Shown: positions 1 to 13,485, counted from the stretch's first letter. The stretch is DNA of 64,000 nucleotides from Pteria penguin (GCA_035048485.1 CM068580.1:41405585-41469584), one strand, 5' to 3'. Notes: generated by a model not told the origin, from the sequence alone. A program made the numbers and translations.

Positions 1-279
1 GGACAGAGCTATGCCTGAGGGAGATTCTCCTTAGTTTTAGAGTAATTTACATAATTTTATCACGGCAAATTTTAAGTATATATTTTAAGTCAGTACAAAA
101 GCACTGAAAACTAGACTTATGATGCCCTCGGGGACTATCAGTCCACCAGCAGTGACACCGGCCTAGTGGTTATAATAGATATAGAAAATATATACATTTG
201 AATTTTGTGCACCAGATGCGCATTTCGACAACTTATGTCTCTTCAGTGATGCTCATGGCCGAATGATTGGAAATCTCAT
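1..279. repeat. Interspersed repeat module (copy 1)
   Basis: Starts with GGACAGAGCTATGC and ends with a conserved phrase around GATGCTCATGGCCGAATGATTGG. It is about 85% like 1506-1800. It contains the submodule CCCTCGGGGACTATCAGTCC, also found in the array at 16.4 kb. The unit looks like part of a widespread bivalve mobile element or derived satellite; the name is not certain. Confidence 0.6.
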
Positions 280-666
280 CTTAGGACTGTCATTTAATTT
301 GAAAAAAGCCAAACAAATGGTGTGGTTAACCGGTTTACGGGCCCACCCGTAACAGCAGAACAATCAAAGGACGTACATTAAAAAATTTATAAATAATCCT
401 TCATGTAAAGAACAAGGGTCAACAGGTATCGCATATTGAGAGGTCATAAAATATAAACACGTAAGATATTGTAATGATAATGATATAAAAATATATGCGA
501 CATCAACGTGATAAACCGTGCTCTACCAGTCTGAAAGCGAGCTAAGACCCTAGATCTGTAGGAGTCCCGACTAACAGTCAGAGGGGACGAGGTTCAGGAC
601 CATGTCTACTCTGAAAGAGGTTTGGACAAGGCCCGTCATATAGTCCCCACCGCCCTGTTAGTCAGC
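280..666. repeat. Duplicated 0.4-kb repeat, copy A
   Basis: About 90% identical to 6923-7324, same orientation. Conserved blocks include GGTGTGGTTAACCGGTTTAC and CAGTCTGAAAGCGAGCTAAG. It lacks 11 bp present in copy B near 342. A 9-bp inverted repeat (GACTAACAG and CTGTTAGTC) closes the 3' end. No coding frame explains it. Confidence 0.7.
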
Positions 667-1329
667 GTGCAACGTTCAAGTAAAATTCTGCATAAGGCTG
701 TAGATGGGCGAAATACAAGACCTATAGTCTTTTTGATGATCTCAATGTCATATTGTCTATTAAGAAGACGATTGACTATTTTATTACATGATAAAATAAC
801 ATTATCGGAGCCATTTACTTTCCTTAGTTTATATACGAGATCACCGTAAAAATTAGGATGGGAAATTCCATTGGATACATAGTGTTGAAAAGAAATATTT
901 CCAAATTTAGATAGAAGTTCTGAATAAGATCTGAAGAATTTGCCGAATATTTCTCTTAGCTTGTGATATCTGTAACCCTGAGTTTAAAATTTAGTAGTAA
1001 TTTGTAAATTTCGTTTATGAAAGTCGAAAACATCGGTGCAGCCTCTGACAAATCGAACTATTTAATATATATAGATACCATACGATGGGAGTCGAGGGAC
1101 ATCCCCATCCAAGTAAGGAAAATTTACAATAGGAAATCCAAAATCCTCACGTTTATCATAAAATATTAGTATATATTAGGTAGTTGATAATTTTGATGTT
1201 CAAAGAATAATATCTAAAAGAGGGAATTATTGGGAAAAAAGATAATACCCTTGGAACAAAAACAAATGTGTATATGACGTAGAATCTTCCGATAATATCC
1301 AGAAACGACGTGCATGCTATTTACTTATT
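667..1329. other. Non-coding, no recognised feature
   Basis: AT-rich sequence between two repeat blocks. The start continues from repeat copy A and may belong to the same element. No convincing exon or hairpin seen. Confidence 0.4.
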
Positions 1330-1890
1330 AATAAATATGGAACATATATACCTTTCAATTTTGTGCACCAGATGTGAATTACGATAACTAATGTCTTTTC
1401 AGTGATGCTCGTGGCCGAATGATTGGAATTCATATACGATGTAAATATTTGAAGAGCAGTGTTGAAACCAAAATGACCGAAAACTGAACCGAAGAATCAA
1501 TCTAAGGACAGAGCTATGCATGAAGGAGATATTCCTTAGTTTTATGGTGATTTACATAATTTCATAACTGACATTTTAAAGTATATATTTCATGTCAGTA
1601 CAAAAGCACTGACAAGTAGACCTTCAGTCCAAAAGCACTGAAAACTAGACTTGTGATGCTCTCGGGAAATATCAGTCCACCAGCAGTGACATCGGCCTAG
1701 TGGTTATAATAAATATAGAACATATATACCTTTCAATTTTATGCACTATATGCGCATTTCGACAACTAATGTCTCTTCAGTGATGCTCGTGGCCGAATGA
1801 TTGGAATTCACATAAGATAAAAATATTCAAAGAGCAGTGCTGAAACCAAAATGATCGAAAAGTGAACCAAAGAATCAATGTAAGGACGTA
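1330..1890. repeat. Interspersed repeat modules (copies 2 and 3, tandem)
   Basis: Two further copies of the module at 1-279. The first (1330-1505) holds only the 3' half; the second (1506-1890) is nearly full length and includes a local duplication of CCAAAAGCACTGA. Both continue past the conserved GCTCGTGGCCGAATGATTGG into a shared tail ending near GAACC(G/A)AAGAATCAAT. The head-to-tail arrangement suggests a tandem-repeat-bearing element. Confidence 0.6.
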
Positions 1891-2592
<702 letters not shown>

Positions 2593-2880
2593 AGTTTTTC
2601 ATATATACATGAAACAAATTTAAGACTTCGCGTTTGTGACAAAAAAAAAATAACAATGATTCGTTCATTGTCGTCCTCTATCGTCAGTAGGTGTAAGCAC
2701 TAGAGCTTGATAATGTTGTATCATTAATTTCGATGGAATATATTGTGTACAGTTTTACCGATCAGACATTTGAAGTTTTATTGACAATTAAATACGGAAG
2801 CCAAATTATTTGCTTTATTATTTTATTAGTTCCCATTTGTATGAACAAAGCAAATTAAATCATGTGAATTATGTACTTAC

Positions 2881-5800
2881 ATGGTAGTGAAGTAGCATTT
2901 TCATCTATAAAAAGATTTGCCGGAACCCGAATATAACCGTTTTCAGATGAGACATCGGCTTCACTTTGATCCAAAAGATCTGGATAGAGGTATCCGAGAA
3001 ATTCTTCCCCAATTTGTACTTCTATCTTAAATTCTATGATAATTAAATTTAATACATTATAAATCGTTGCAATTTAATTCATTTTTATGTACATTATATA
3101 AAAGAGATTACAGAAAACATATGAGAAAAGTGGTCACGGACATGAAGAGATTACGAGAATGAGCACACAAAATGACATCAAATATTCGATTGTAATACAA
3201 TAGTGGTACCGAATAATGACGTTAAATTGAATGACGATCTTTACTCAGTTAGTATTATTAACCAGTATGTGTTTAAGATTTTTTTTCAACTTTAAGCATA
3301 GACGAAATGTTCTACATAAGTACGATTTTATATAATCTTCATTACTGATAATTCTTAAGTATATCTATAATATCTATAGTATAAAATTATGTCAGTCAGA
3401 TAAGTTAATGTTTGATTGTTATACTTAAAGATTGATAATCACAATAAGTGATTAGAACGTCTATATTAAAGGAGTAAAAGGGGTTAATTCTTAATATGCT
3501 TAAATGATATGGTTACTGCATAATACTATACTAAAAGAATGCGCAGATAATTAGAGATAATTTCAGTTAATTATACCAGAAACGTATTTTCTGTTTAAGT
3601 AAAAGATGACAATTTATTGTAATGCTTTATAAAGCAACTTACCGATGAATTCGTAAGTTTTTAATATTTTGGCATCTTCTATCCGAAGAGTTTTGTCCAT
3701 GATATGATGTTCGAGACTTTTGGCTATCACTTTAGCAAATTTGGATATTACTTTAAGAAGGTTATCACCTTCAACTCCTTGTGGTTGTATAACACTCCAT
3801 CCTTTATCATTTCCTGATTTTAAGAGGAAATTAACAATACTTATTATGATCTGAAAAGAAAAATGTATTGTCATGATAATTGTTCATGTCAACTTCATTA
3901 AAATTGATATCGCAATCAGCATAAACCGTTCACCATGTATTCAAAACATTGGTATCTTTCACTGAAATCAATAACAGTGGAATCTAAAACTACGAGCTGA
4001 GGTATGATCAAAAGTTCTCTGCCCGATATACTTTACAATAAATAAGTATAAAACCCCAGCCAAACAATTATTCATCATACTGAACGGTTTTTAAGTAGTA
4101 TTGCAAAACTTTTGATTAAACACATAATTCACGGTTAAAAGTTGATGGGTTAGTCAAACGGCCAATATAGAAAAACTGAAGTTAGAGCATTGACTAAGTA
4201 TCTACTTAAGAAGGGAACGATTCCCAAAGAAATTCATGAAGGTTTCATGAAAACCCTTTGGAAAGCGTCACCTTGTAGTACTGTTTACAAATGGACTTCT
4301 AAATTTAGAACTGGAAAGGAGAACATTGAAGATAAAGAACAGTCTGAACGTCCCAATGAGGAAGCATTCTCTTTTGAAGGGATTCAGAAATTGGAACAGA
4401 GATGAAGAACTGAAATGAAGGAAGATTATATTAAAGAATAATTATAATTGTTTCAATCCTGGTGATTCTTAATAACATGGAAACGAGAACTTTTTGATCG
4501 AACCTCGTAGTAAACAGAGATATGTGCTTAGTAATGTCATAATGTAAAATACGACAGTAACTGGTGTCACATGACTATAGCACTAACAACAATGTACCAC
4601 ATAGGACATTAAAGGTAGACTGAAATTCAGAGGTGACCAGGTACCCGAAAGGAGTGAGAGTCTCATGTTTGGCTAGCCACATCCGCTGTGAATGTCTTTA
4701 TATACAGACGAAACAAATATGATACAGCACTGTTTACATACATAAAAACACTGTGAAGAAAGTGCTACTGTCACATTCTGGAAAGGGGATTTCCTACTGT
4801 CTAAAAATATCCTTACAATGACCATAGAACTTCCTCAAGGACAAGTTCACAAGTACTATTTCGCATCCTTGAGTGAGCAGTTAATCTGCTTGTCACCTGG
4901 CCCTTAGAACAAAGAGGGACATACTCTGCCATATAAGTTGTAAAATTAGAACGCTATACACAGGAAAGAAGTGTTGTTGCTATTCAGAAAGGGAACATTC
5001 ATGATATGTAAGTTTAAATCGTAATTGTTGTCATAAAGGGAGGTAACTGATCATCCTGACCGATAGACAAACGTATGTATGAAGTAGGTATTGGCTCTCT
5101 CTTTCTCTCTCTCTCTCATGTCAATGTCACGAATGTGAAATTTTTTGTTTATTTATTACTCGTTGGATTGCTAAAGTTTTTCTTCTCTATAATAGTATTT
5201 CTCTATGAATTATTTATATCTATTTAAGCTGTAATATGTCTAAAAGTTTGGATTATTTATGGACAGGATATCGTCTATTACGAATTGGAAAAAAGCTACA
5301 TGGTTCTTTTGTAAAGCAGAGGTAGAATCAATCCCATTCGCCAGCAATGATACCTTATGTAGTTTTTGCTAGATAAAATAACAGAAAATAGCCACAACAT
5401 GTTAAATACAGGAGTAATTGAACATACTATATCACTGAAGAAACATGAGTTATCGAAATTCATATGTATACACGTATACCGGTTCTGATACTTATTATAA
5501 CGAACATTCTTGACTCCCGCAATTTAGATGAGAGCAGGTGCTTTGGAGGAATGTGGAAAAGTAAAATTCTATTATATGATTGGCCGAATTAAAATCTAAA
5601 TCATACAGGTTGAAAAACACTTCGTGAGAAATTATTTGTTCCTGTTTACGAGCTTAGGCGGTATTTAGAGAAAAGTGCTTTTCAGGGTGAATTTCTGCCA
5701 CTCAACCTCTAACTGCTGATATTCATCAACTTCTTGGATTCATATAGGAGAAATGGTTATTACGCGCATGTTTTTCCTGTTTGGTTGTTATGTAGTAATA

Positions 5801-6162
5801 AGAATGATATTACACAATTATACCATATATGGTCTTCTGAGATCTACACGCACATAAAAAATTTAATCTTTCGGGCAATTGACTCTAGATAATGCATAAA
5901 GAGCATAAACACGAACCTCTGAAAATTCGAACGTTTGTTGAATAGATGGGAAGAGTTTCGTTGTTTTCTTGAAGACATGATTGCCATCTGTCAGCGTCTC
6001 TACATCAAAGAATATGGCTTGAGCTTGTGTGTTTACAATTTTCTCTAATAAATCAATAACTGTGGCGACATCGATCGGATTCGTATACGAATTATTCCTT
6101 GTGTGATTGAGAAGTTGGTGACAATAGTCGAGAGTCAGTTCTTCATCGAGCACCTCTGGAAA
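2881..6162 (-). CDS. Receptor exons 8-10: GAIN-domain region
   Basis: Exon 8 (6162-5917) encodes a helical stretch beginning FPEVLDEELTLDYCHQLL with VIDLLEKIVN. Exon 9 (3850-3643) continues with SIVNFLLKSGNDKGW and KVISKFAKVIAKSLEHH. Exon 10 (3033-2881) has EFKIEVQIGEEFLG and GYIRVPANLFIDEN. The helices followed by a beta-rich segment with an 'I-x-VPA' motif are typical of the GAIN domain of adhesion GPCRs. The last strands and the GPS cleavage site are not in these exons. Confidence 0.75.
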
Positions 6163-9100
6163 CTACAAGTAATTATGAAATTAGGGTTTGTGTCATTGAA
6201 AGTGGCAGAGGAAAATTTACATTTCAATCAGGCTTCGATTACGAAAGTTGTTACTTACGTTCCATTTGATCATTTTCAATTCCTCTGATATGCAGTTGTC
6301 TATATAGGCTTTACTCCATATTCCTTCGTTTTTGTTGGTTTTAAAACACGTTCGTGTGGCAGTATCTAAATATTCACGTAGACAATACAGAAAATCGGGT
6401 GGTTTCTTCTATTAAAACATGTTAAACTATTAAAACTTTACTTTTGATATTTTTTTGCTAAAATTGAAGCTGTATAAAGACTGAATTAGAAGTAAGTATA
6501 CAATGAAGTGGCTTTGTCGGTACATACCATAAGTTTCGTTCTGTGCAACATATTCCTCCTGGCCTGGACATGGCACTGTCATATTTTTCACTGCTGGAGT
6601 TCTTACCCAAAGAATATTTTCAACTATTTCCATATTACATTGGGCACCTTGTAAATCATGAGAATATATTTTCATGTACTTCAAATACAGAATAACGTTA
6701 GCCCATAAAACAGCATATATTAATATAATATTATGTATATCTTCAGGAATGTTCTGTAGATACTGCAGTTGAATTTATAATAGTAAAGAAAAAAGAGGAG
6801 TTACCGGCTCAGTTATGTGGCAGAAGTCACCATGGAGCTATACAATACATGAATATAAATAATATAATAGAACATTTAACACATTACAAAAATATTTGAT
6901 TGTAGTGCAATTACGATACCGACTTAGGACGGTCATTTAATTTTAAAAAACCCAACAAATGGTGTGGTTAACCGGTTTACGGGCCCACCTTCCCACTCAT
7001 CGTAACAGCAGAACAATCAAAAGACGTACATTTAAAAATTTATAAATAATCCTCCATGTAAAGAACAAGGGTCAACGGGTATCGCATATTGAGAGGTCAT
7101 AAAAATATAAACATAAAAAGGTATTGTAAAACACATAATGGTATAAAAATATATGAGACATCAACATGATAAACCGTGCTCTGCCAGTCTGAAAGCGAGC
7201 TAAGACCCTAAATCTGTAGGAGTCCCGACTAACAGTCAGAGGGGACGAGGTTCAGGACCATGTCTCCTCTGAAAGAGGTTTGGACAAGGCCCGTCATATA
7301 GTCCCCACCGCCCTGTTAGTCAGCCCTGTTAAAACTAGATATATAAATCTTAATTCTATGTGAATTGCTATATATCAATGTTAGAATGATGGATAAATCT
7401 AATTCAGTAATTCAGAAACCATTAAACCGAAGGCAAGGAGCAAAACTGAAACCCTAAATGAAAGTAAGGTAGGTAATGGAAGATGGAGTAAACATCTCCT
7501 GATTGCAAGCATTAAGTCTAATAGTAACTGTCAAATCCGATAGATATAATGAATGTGTTAAATTCAGTGTTTCAGATGGTCGGAATTCTTCTCAACCCAT
7601 ATATTCTGTTCAGGAACTGGATAGTTTTATATGGAAAGAGTAATGACAGCTAAATGAGAGGCAACGCCGCCTTTATTAACTAAATGACTAATAAACATTT
7701 TATTATTGATTTAGTTTTCATCAAGTTTATTGAATTTTTTACGTAATAACGTATACCATCACACAGGGTCTCGATTTATAATGCATCATTCGAAGGACAG
7801 GGAGTTGGAAGATGATAAGTTCGAACATACAGCCAGAATCGGACCCCGATCCTCAGATTTGAAGTCTAGTGCAAAATCACCAGACTAACTACAACAACGT
7901 ACCCCTATTCCGACTCGACTCTATTTTAGCTTTATTGAATTTTGGCAATTCCATAATTGCATCATTTTTTTCGATAAAACTGTGAACAACTCATCTTAAA
8001 CCTTACCGTTTTTGTTATTTATTGTTTATAAGTCCTATAAAAATCTTAAAAATATGCAAAATTATCTGAATTAACCATTTAAAATTTTATGCCAAATATA
8101 ACCATCTAAAATTTCATGCCAAATATTAATCGTGTCGGCTATACGCCGAAGAGATGAAAAGGGTGGTTCAGGAGCTCTAATCCGACAGCTGAGAACGTTA
8201 AAACAGCAACGTAGCAGGGTAGAGATATACTGCTGGAGTTATCACTAGACCAGATTGCTTACCTATCTCATCGCTGCACCACTGGTTGCATGTACTAGCA
8301 GATTCTGAAGCTGTAAAGCATGTCCTGTCTGCAAAGATTTAATAGTGACTATAAAATATCAGATAATGAAAATTAATAAAAGGTCAAATTTTACTTTTAT
8401 GAGTACAATATCATTGAATTTACGTAAAACTTTTTATTTAAGAGTTCAAGAAGCGTATTATGTTAAGATGATGGATAAATCCATACCAAATCTATGAGGC
8501 ATAAGGTTTGATTTGTTAATACATACGGACATTCTACAAAATTTACGATCCTAGAAGAATGTGATGGGTAAATCAAAAACATGATAAAATATTATGCACT
8601 ATAGGTGTACAACACAAATCAAAATGGTTTTTTTCTGAGGAAGAGGGCAGACTTGGTGCAGTTATAAAGCGTTAGCCTTGATGCTCAAGCGATCTGGGTT
8701 CTGTTCTATCCGACTCTGCTCGGTATCATAACATTTTATCGTTGAATAAGTGTGTCAAATCATATAATAAAATTTATGCATTATATGTAAACTTCAATGA
8801 ACAGAAATTATGTGTATCTGTACTCAATTGAGTGAAAACGTTTAAAACACTTTCGAACTTTTAAGATTATCCGACTGGAAAAAAAACGAGCAACGAATAT
8901 AGGAGGCCATAAGTCTTTCAGTTCTACCAAGTTTGATCAAAATCCTAACATTGGTTCAGAAGTTGTAAATTTGAATAGAACATGTAAGATCAGAATAGCT
9001 AAAGTTTTCGACGAGAGTAATTTTTCTTTTAATTTAAGTAATTTTTATAAAGTTAAAATATATACAGAAGTATCTACAATGACGTACCATTGTAATCTCT

Positions 9101-11718
9101 GGATTAGACTGGTTGAATTCCAGATGAATCATAACACTTAAAGAGAACTACAAAGTTAAGAAAGACAAGACCAATAATATCATCTTACTGACTATTCCTG
9201 ACGGCCATCGTAACTTCATAGCACCTCTTGTTCCGCTTCTGAAATCAGCCCATTGAACGACATTACCACAATACATGAATTTACACGAAGAATATATTTC
9301 TTCCCGTTCCTTTGAAGTGAGATTGACGTTCCAAATGTTCATGTGGGCGAGGTCTCCTACAAATGCTGATGATCCTGATGCATATTTCTGATAGTCATAG
9401 GACTGACCTACAACGAAGTCTCCTCCGCTAGGAATAACAGTTCCTGACAGAGCGTCTACCCCCGACTCCTGTAGTTCGTTATCGACGAACAGCTCCCACT
9501 CACCATCTGAAATATATTTTATTAAATAGATTTAAAGTCTCAATAAACAAATAATGCAGTGCATATTACAATTTTAGCTGATTTGTACCAAGGGGGATTG
9601 TAGGAAATATATAAGGATGGACGCTCTAATTTTCAATTGTTACACGTATGTTAAATATGAGGAGATATATACATGTACGTCATCAAATGCGTCATTTGAC
9701 AGATATATGTGAAACCGTAGATGACGACATTACAAAACCCCCTCAAAATTCGTCAATACGAGTAATTGTCAGTTGCAAGTAATTATAAAGTGTAGACAAA
9801 GCATATGCTATCGACATTGTATCCATTGTATCAGGGGTCCGTGAATGTCCACTGTGGTGCATTGTTGTTAGTGCCATAGTCATGTGACACCAGATATTTT
9901 CGTATTTTCCATAAAACGAATACAATAGTTTTAAAAATGATTAGGACAAAAAACAAAAGAAAACCAAAAACAAAACAAAAAACCCTATAAAGCAAATAAA
10001 ACAAAACAAAAAAAAAAAAAAAAACAAATCAAATTAAATAAATAAAAAACGTAAATAAAGAAACAAACAAAAAATAAAAATAACAATGATAATTACATAT
10101 AAATAATGAATGTTTAAAATGTTTTATCATAAGTTTCATCATTTCCAAGTAGTTTCAATTTACTCATTTAGAATTTATTTTTTTAATTTATGTATAAACT
10201 CACTTTGGGAGGTCCACGCCCAGATAATATGATACCATCGCCACATTTGCAGTTTTATTCTAGTGGAAATTTTAGCCTGCCAAAGGTCGAATGTCAGGAA
10301 ATCACGCAACATAAGTCGAAATATGTTACCCCGCCTATTATGTTTATAGGAGAAAATAGTGCTGTCCGAGATATTATCGTGGACACGAATCCAGAAGCCA
10401 ATGGTGAATTCTTTCAACTTCGGAAAAGCTTTGCCTAGTAATAATGTGTATCGAACAGGTTCCTTTTCTTCAAACTCTAGCCTGGAATCTATTGCTGTTG
10501 CTGAAATAAGATTTTATCAGTGAAAAGAAGTACATGATGATATCATTTTCTTTCCTGTTCATGGAAATCAAATACAATCAAGTACACTCACGCAATAGAT
10601 TATTTGTTACGTGGTTAAAGAACATCATTTTACATCTTACATCTCTGTCCGTTATTTCTTTTTAATCGATTGTAAATGTGCATGAAATGCCAACATTTCA
10701 ATAAAATTGTTTAGTTTGCAACCATACTTTTTGAATTATTCACAATTAGCTCGTGGTTATGTTCATGTTCGTTTAATAAATCAGTGCTGTCCTATTAAAA
10801 CAAGATACCAGCTTAAACTATTTTATAGTATATTTGTAATTTACGTTTGCTTTAGGTTTTACAACACAGAAACGAAATGCTGCAATGGTATCACACTAGA
10901 TTTTCACGACGAGTGTTGGAAGCTGTCCGCTGAAAAAGATTTTGAAGGTGTTCATCATAATCTGCTGTCCTATCGGGTCTTTGGGTAAGTATAAAACAAA
11001 TTCCCGTGTCAGGTTATACCTTGGAACGTAAAATATCCCTCGTTGCTTCAGGCTGACCGCTTGACTAACATCTGATGTGCATACATCGTTATAAGTACCA
11101 TACAACAAGATGAATACATACAGCTTGGAAAATATTGATTTGTATGATTTGATTCTGCAAAATTTGGTATGTTCACTTTTATCTCATCTCTCTCGTCTGA
11201 TGAGAATTGTACACTCAAAATGCACGTCCATTGTATTATAATGCATTCGAATCCAAAAAGCATCCCAAGTGCATTAAAATGAATTCGAATCTCGTCTAAC
11301 ACACTGATAAGGTTGTTATACTTATTTTAAGATGTATGAGAATAAATATACATGTACAATTATTGTTACTCACACATGCACATTTCAGTGTTCCAATGAA
11401 AACCTGGACCGCAGTCACATCCATAGCCGTCGGTATAATTCAGACATTTAGGTTCAGTGTAGTAAGCTAGCTGCTGACATTTCTTCTTCAACACTGAAGT
11501 GATTACTAAATAAAGATTGTAAATTAATATAGAACATACATGTACCATAACATGTAAATATTTCTTTGACTTACAGTTCGTGATTTAAAAAAAAGGGAGA
11601 AAATGGTTTTATTACCTCTGGAGTCTGTTGTTTGGAGACTGTTTAAGCATAGAAACCCTATGGTCAAAATTCCACAAAGTTTACATGACCACAACAAATT
11701 GCGCTGCTGCGCGTTCAT
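2881..11718 (-). CDS. Adhesion-GPCR-like receptor, N-terminal exons (EGF-pentraxin-HRM-GAIN), 3' end outside window
   Basis: Ten minus-strand exons join in frame: 11718-11616, 11505-11374, 10500-10204, 9506-9189, 8328-8263, 6647-6528, 6365-6259, 6162-5917, 3850-3643 and 3033-2881 (1750 nt, about 583 residues). Every junction is GT-AG and phases match throughout; the first six introns and the last are phase 1, the two after the HRM are phase 0. The order signal peptide, EGF-like, pentraxin, HRM, GAIN is typical of adhesion GPCR ectodomains, which act at the cell surface and are autoproteolysed at a GPS. No GPS or seven-helix exon is visible; the last exon ends at a GTAAGT donor (2880-2875), so the gene should continue to the left. 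Pentraxin-bearing vertebrate relatives include ADGRD1, ADGRD2 and ADGRG6, but orthology cannot be assigned. A truncated gene lacking the 7TM is possible. Confidence 0.82.
4145..4405 (+). pseudogene. Mariner-type transposase N-terminal fragment (HTH), broken
   Basis: Reading from ATG at 4145 gives a frame with a TAG stop at codon 3, then RKTEVRALTKYLLKKGT, PKEIHEGFMKTL, STVYKWTSKFRTGKENIED and SERPN. This matches the first helix-turn-helix of mariner/Mos1-like transposases (pattern: KYLxLKGLxPKEIHExM, STVxKWxxxFKRGRxSxED, SGRP). The catalytic DDD domain is absent and the frame ends at 4405. It lies in the receptor intron between exons 9 and 8, on the opposite strand to the receptor. Confidence 0.7.
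6259..8328 (-). CDS. Receptor exons 5-7: Cys-rich linker and hormone-receptor motif (HRM)
   Basis: Exon 5 (8328-8263, 66 nt) is a short Cys-rich linker with four cysteines: RTCFTASESASTCNQWCSDE. Exons 6 (6647-6528) and 7 (6365-6259) form an HRM: ILWVRTPAV, VPCPGQEEYVAQNETY, ATRTCFKTNKNEGIWS, IDNCISEE. The order W, Pro-Cys-Pro, A-T-R-x-C, G-x-W, C is the family pattern. The acceptor for exon 7 was chosen at 6366 because it alone restores phase and gives the expected TATRTC motif; an upstream AG at 6409 would break the frame. Confidence 0.78.
6923..7324. repeat. Duplicated 0.4-kb repeat, copy B
   Basis: Second copy of the repeat at 280-666, in the receptor intron between exons 6 and 5, with the same terminal blocks (CTTAGGAC...CTGTTAGTCAGC). 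Beyond 7324 the two copies diverge at once, which defines a likely boundary. Confidence 0.7.
7325..8262. other. Receptor intron, no further feature
   Basis: AT-rich intron sequence. A stretch at 8095-8130 near-duplicates the preceding phrase (ACCATTTAAAATTTTATGCC and ACCATCTAAAATTTCATGCC). No exon seen. Confidence 0.4.
9189..10500 (-). CDS. Receptor exons 3-4: pentraxin/LamG-like domain
   Basis: Exon 3 (10500-10204) reads LKEFTIGFWIRV, then WRWYHIIWAWTSQ, matching the front half of a pentraxin fold. Exon 4 (9506-9189) reads NGEWELFVDNELQESG, FVGDLAHMNIWNVNLTS, then CGNVVQWADFRSG and MKLRWPS, matching the back half. The split codon A|AT restores the expected WTSQNGEWELF motif, which strongly supports the junction. 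Such domains usually bind ligands, often with calcium. The canonical pentraxin signature HxCxSW appears only as YHIIWAW, so it is modified. Confidence 0.82.
11374..11718 (-). CDS. Receptor exons 1-2: signal peptide and EGF-like segment
   Basis: Exon 1 (11718-11616) starts at an ATG followed by a basic stretch and the hydrophobic run LCGILTIGFLCLNSLQ, a good signal peptide, and ends at donor GTAATA. Exon 2 (11505-11374) follows acceptor TTTAG and carries spaced cysteines in the pattern KCQQ, PKCL, GCDCGPGF, EMCM, close to an EGF-like domain, then donor GTGAGT. Both junctions are phase 1. An untranslated exon may lie upstream because acceptor-like TTGCAG and CTCCAG motifs precede the ATG, but this is unproven. 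Confidence 0.7.
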
Positions 11719-13485
11719 GGTCAGTGCATCAGATATTTCTGGAGCAACGAATCGAATGTAGTTCCAGGCTACCGCGCAAAGTGTTGTGGGAATTCCTGCA
11801 AATCAGGTCGTCGTCTTTTAACTTCCAAATTACCATCTTTTACCTAATCAAGTCAAGTCTGCAAAGGAAAGGATAAGTGAGAAAGCCAGACATTGTGATA
11901 ACCCTGTATATTGATTGATGTGCTAAGAATACAAATCTATTCCTACCAGTAAACTCATCTCTGTTTTCCTACCATACCACTGATAATTACCTCATGGCAA
12001 TCTGAACTTCAGAGATTGCACCTTCCTTTCCATTATTAGTGGGTAAATGGGAAATTAAAAGAAGTTTTCTTCAGACATTTGTTCTTAATGGTCCTGATTA
12101 ACATGTCGTTTGCTTCACTTCAGCACGCAACACCAATATTTTACGTTGTTTATTAGATAACATTAATGACTGACTCGTATCCATTTCGAGACGAGAACCT
12201 GGCGTATTTCTCAAATAAAACAATATAAAGCTCTAGAAATGCTCATAAAAGTCCATGCTTTGAGATGGATTGTTCCGAGCCTGTAATTAAGATGGATTAG
12301 ATTACGTAACTGAAGCCCCTGATATAGATTGGCCATATTGCTATTAATTTTTCCTGAAATAAGTCATTTGTTATCAATTTCTTACTTTCAAAAGCATATT
12401 TCCATACCTTATAAAAGAATAATGATAAACGTCAATAGCACAGTTAACGAAAGAACAGCGCATTTATCAATTGATATCGAACTTATATCTTTATAAGCAA
12501 TTATTCAAAGTGGGATAAATGTAGTTTGACTCTAGAGGAACAAAACACTACTAGAATAACAGGTACAAATTATACAAGTTTATGTTATACCCAACACCTA
12601 GGTAAATGGAATTTTGGTTGTTGTGAACACCTGTATAACATACATAAAATTTATATGATCTCAATATCTAGTTGAGAAATCGTTACATCGGATGAAACCA
12701 TCTTTCTTTGACCGGGACACTGGGGGACCAATTCTTTCCCACCACGGCGGAGGGCTTTAAACACTGTGACATCGATGGCATTATATCGAAGATCATACGA
12801 AAAACAATCATGATTTTCTGTTATATAAATCTTTTTTCCCGGTTGTACTTATTGTCTTTACTATTGGATTCTCATGTACTGAGATAAACTCGAGTATTTG
12901 ACGTAATTAACAGAATGAATATCATATATCAATTTAATTAATATAAAAATATCTAGTCGATATGATGCATTCTGTAGCCCTACATTTGATATGTTCCCAT
13001 GTGTATTGGTAAAGATTTTCCGTAGGTCTTTTATGTATCAAAATCAAATTAATATTAAAAGGAATCAGTCAACAACATTATTAGATGCGTTTATTGAGTA
13101 GGGTGTTGATTACATTGGCATGAATGAGTATCGCCTGAACGATATTTCCTTTGAGAAAGTTAATTAGATCTTTATTAATAATCTCATTCTTTTCAGGAAT
13201 TCAATTAGTCCGTGTGAGTCTACCAAATACACGATACACTCAATGACAAAAGTTTTCGTCTTTTTTTTCCAATTTCTATTTGAAAATAAAATGCTAAGCA
13301 TATATTAACTCTGAAAACGTAAACAAGATAAATACGTCAATAGAAGGGCTATTGACATTTCAGTTTAGCGTCGTAATAGCTACCATAAATCGGTACCATA
13401 TCTGCAAAAGGAACATGACACCATTTCAAATGTGAGCAGATGCTGCTCGTTTATCCTTTATGACTTTCATAATAAGCCTTTAAAG
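11719..13485. other. Upstream region of receptor gene, no gene recognised
   Basis: Unique AT-rich DNA between the receptor start codon and the first SINE. It probably contains the receptor promoter or an untranslated exon, but no TATA box or clear core promoter was identified. Confidence 0.35.

Noticed and set aside
10896..11078. Minus-strand open stretch (SQAVSLKQRGIFYVPRYN) as a receptor exon between exons 2 and 3
   Set aside because: No donor in the required phase; exons 2 and 3 already join in phase with a Ser codon.
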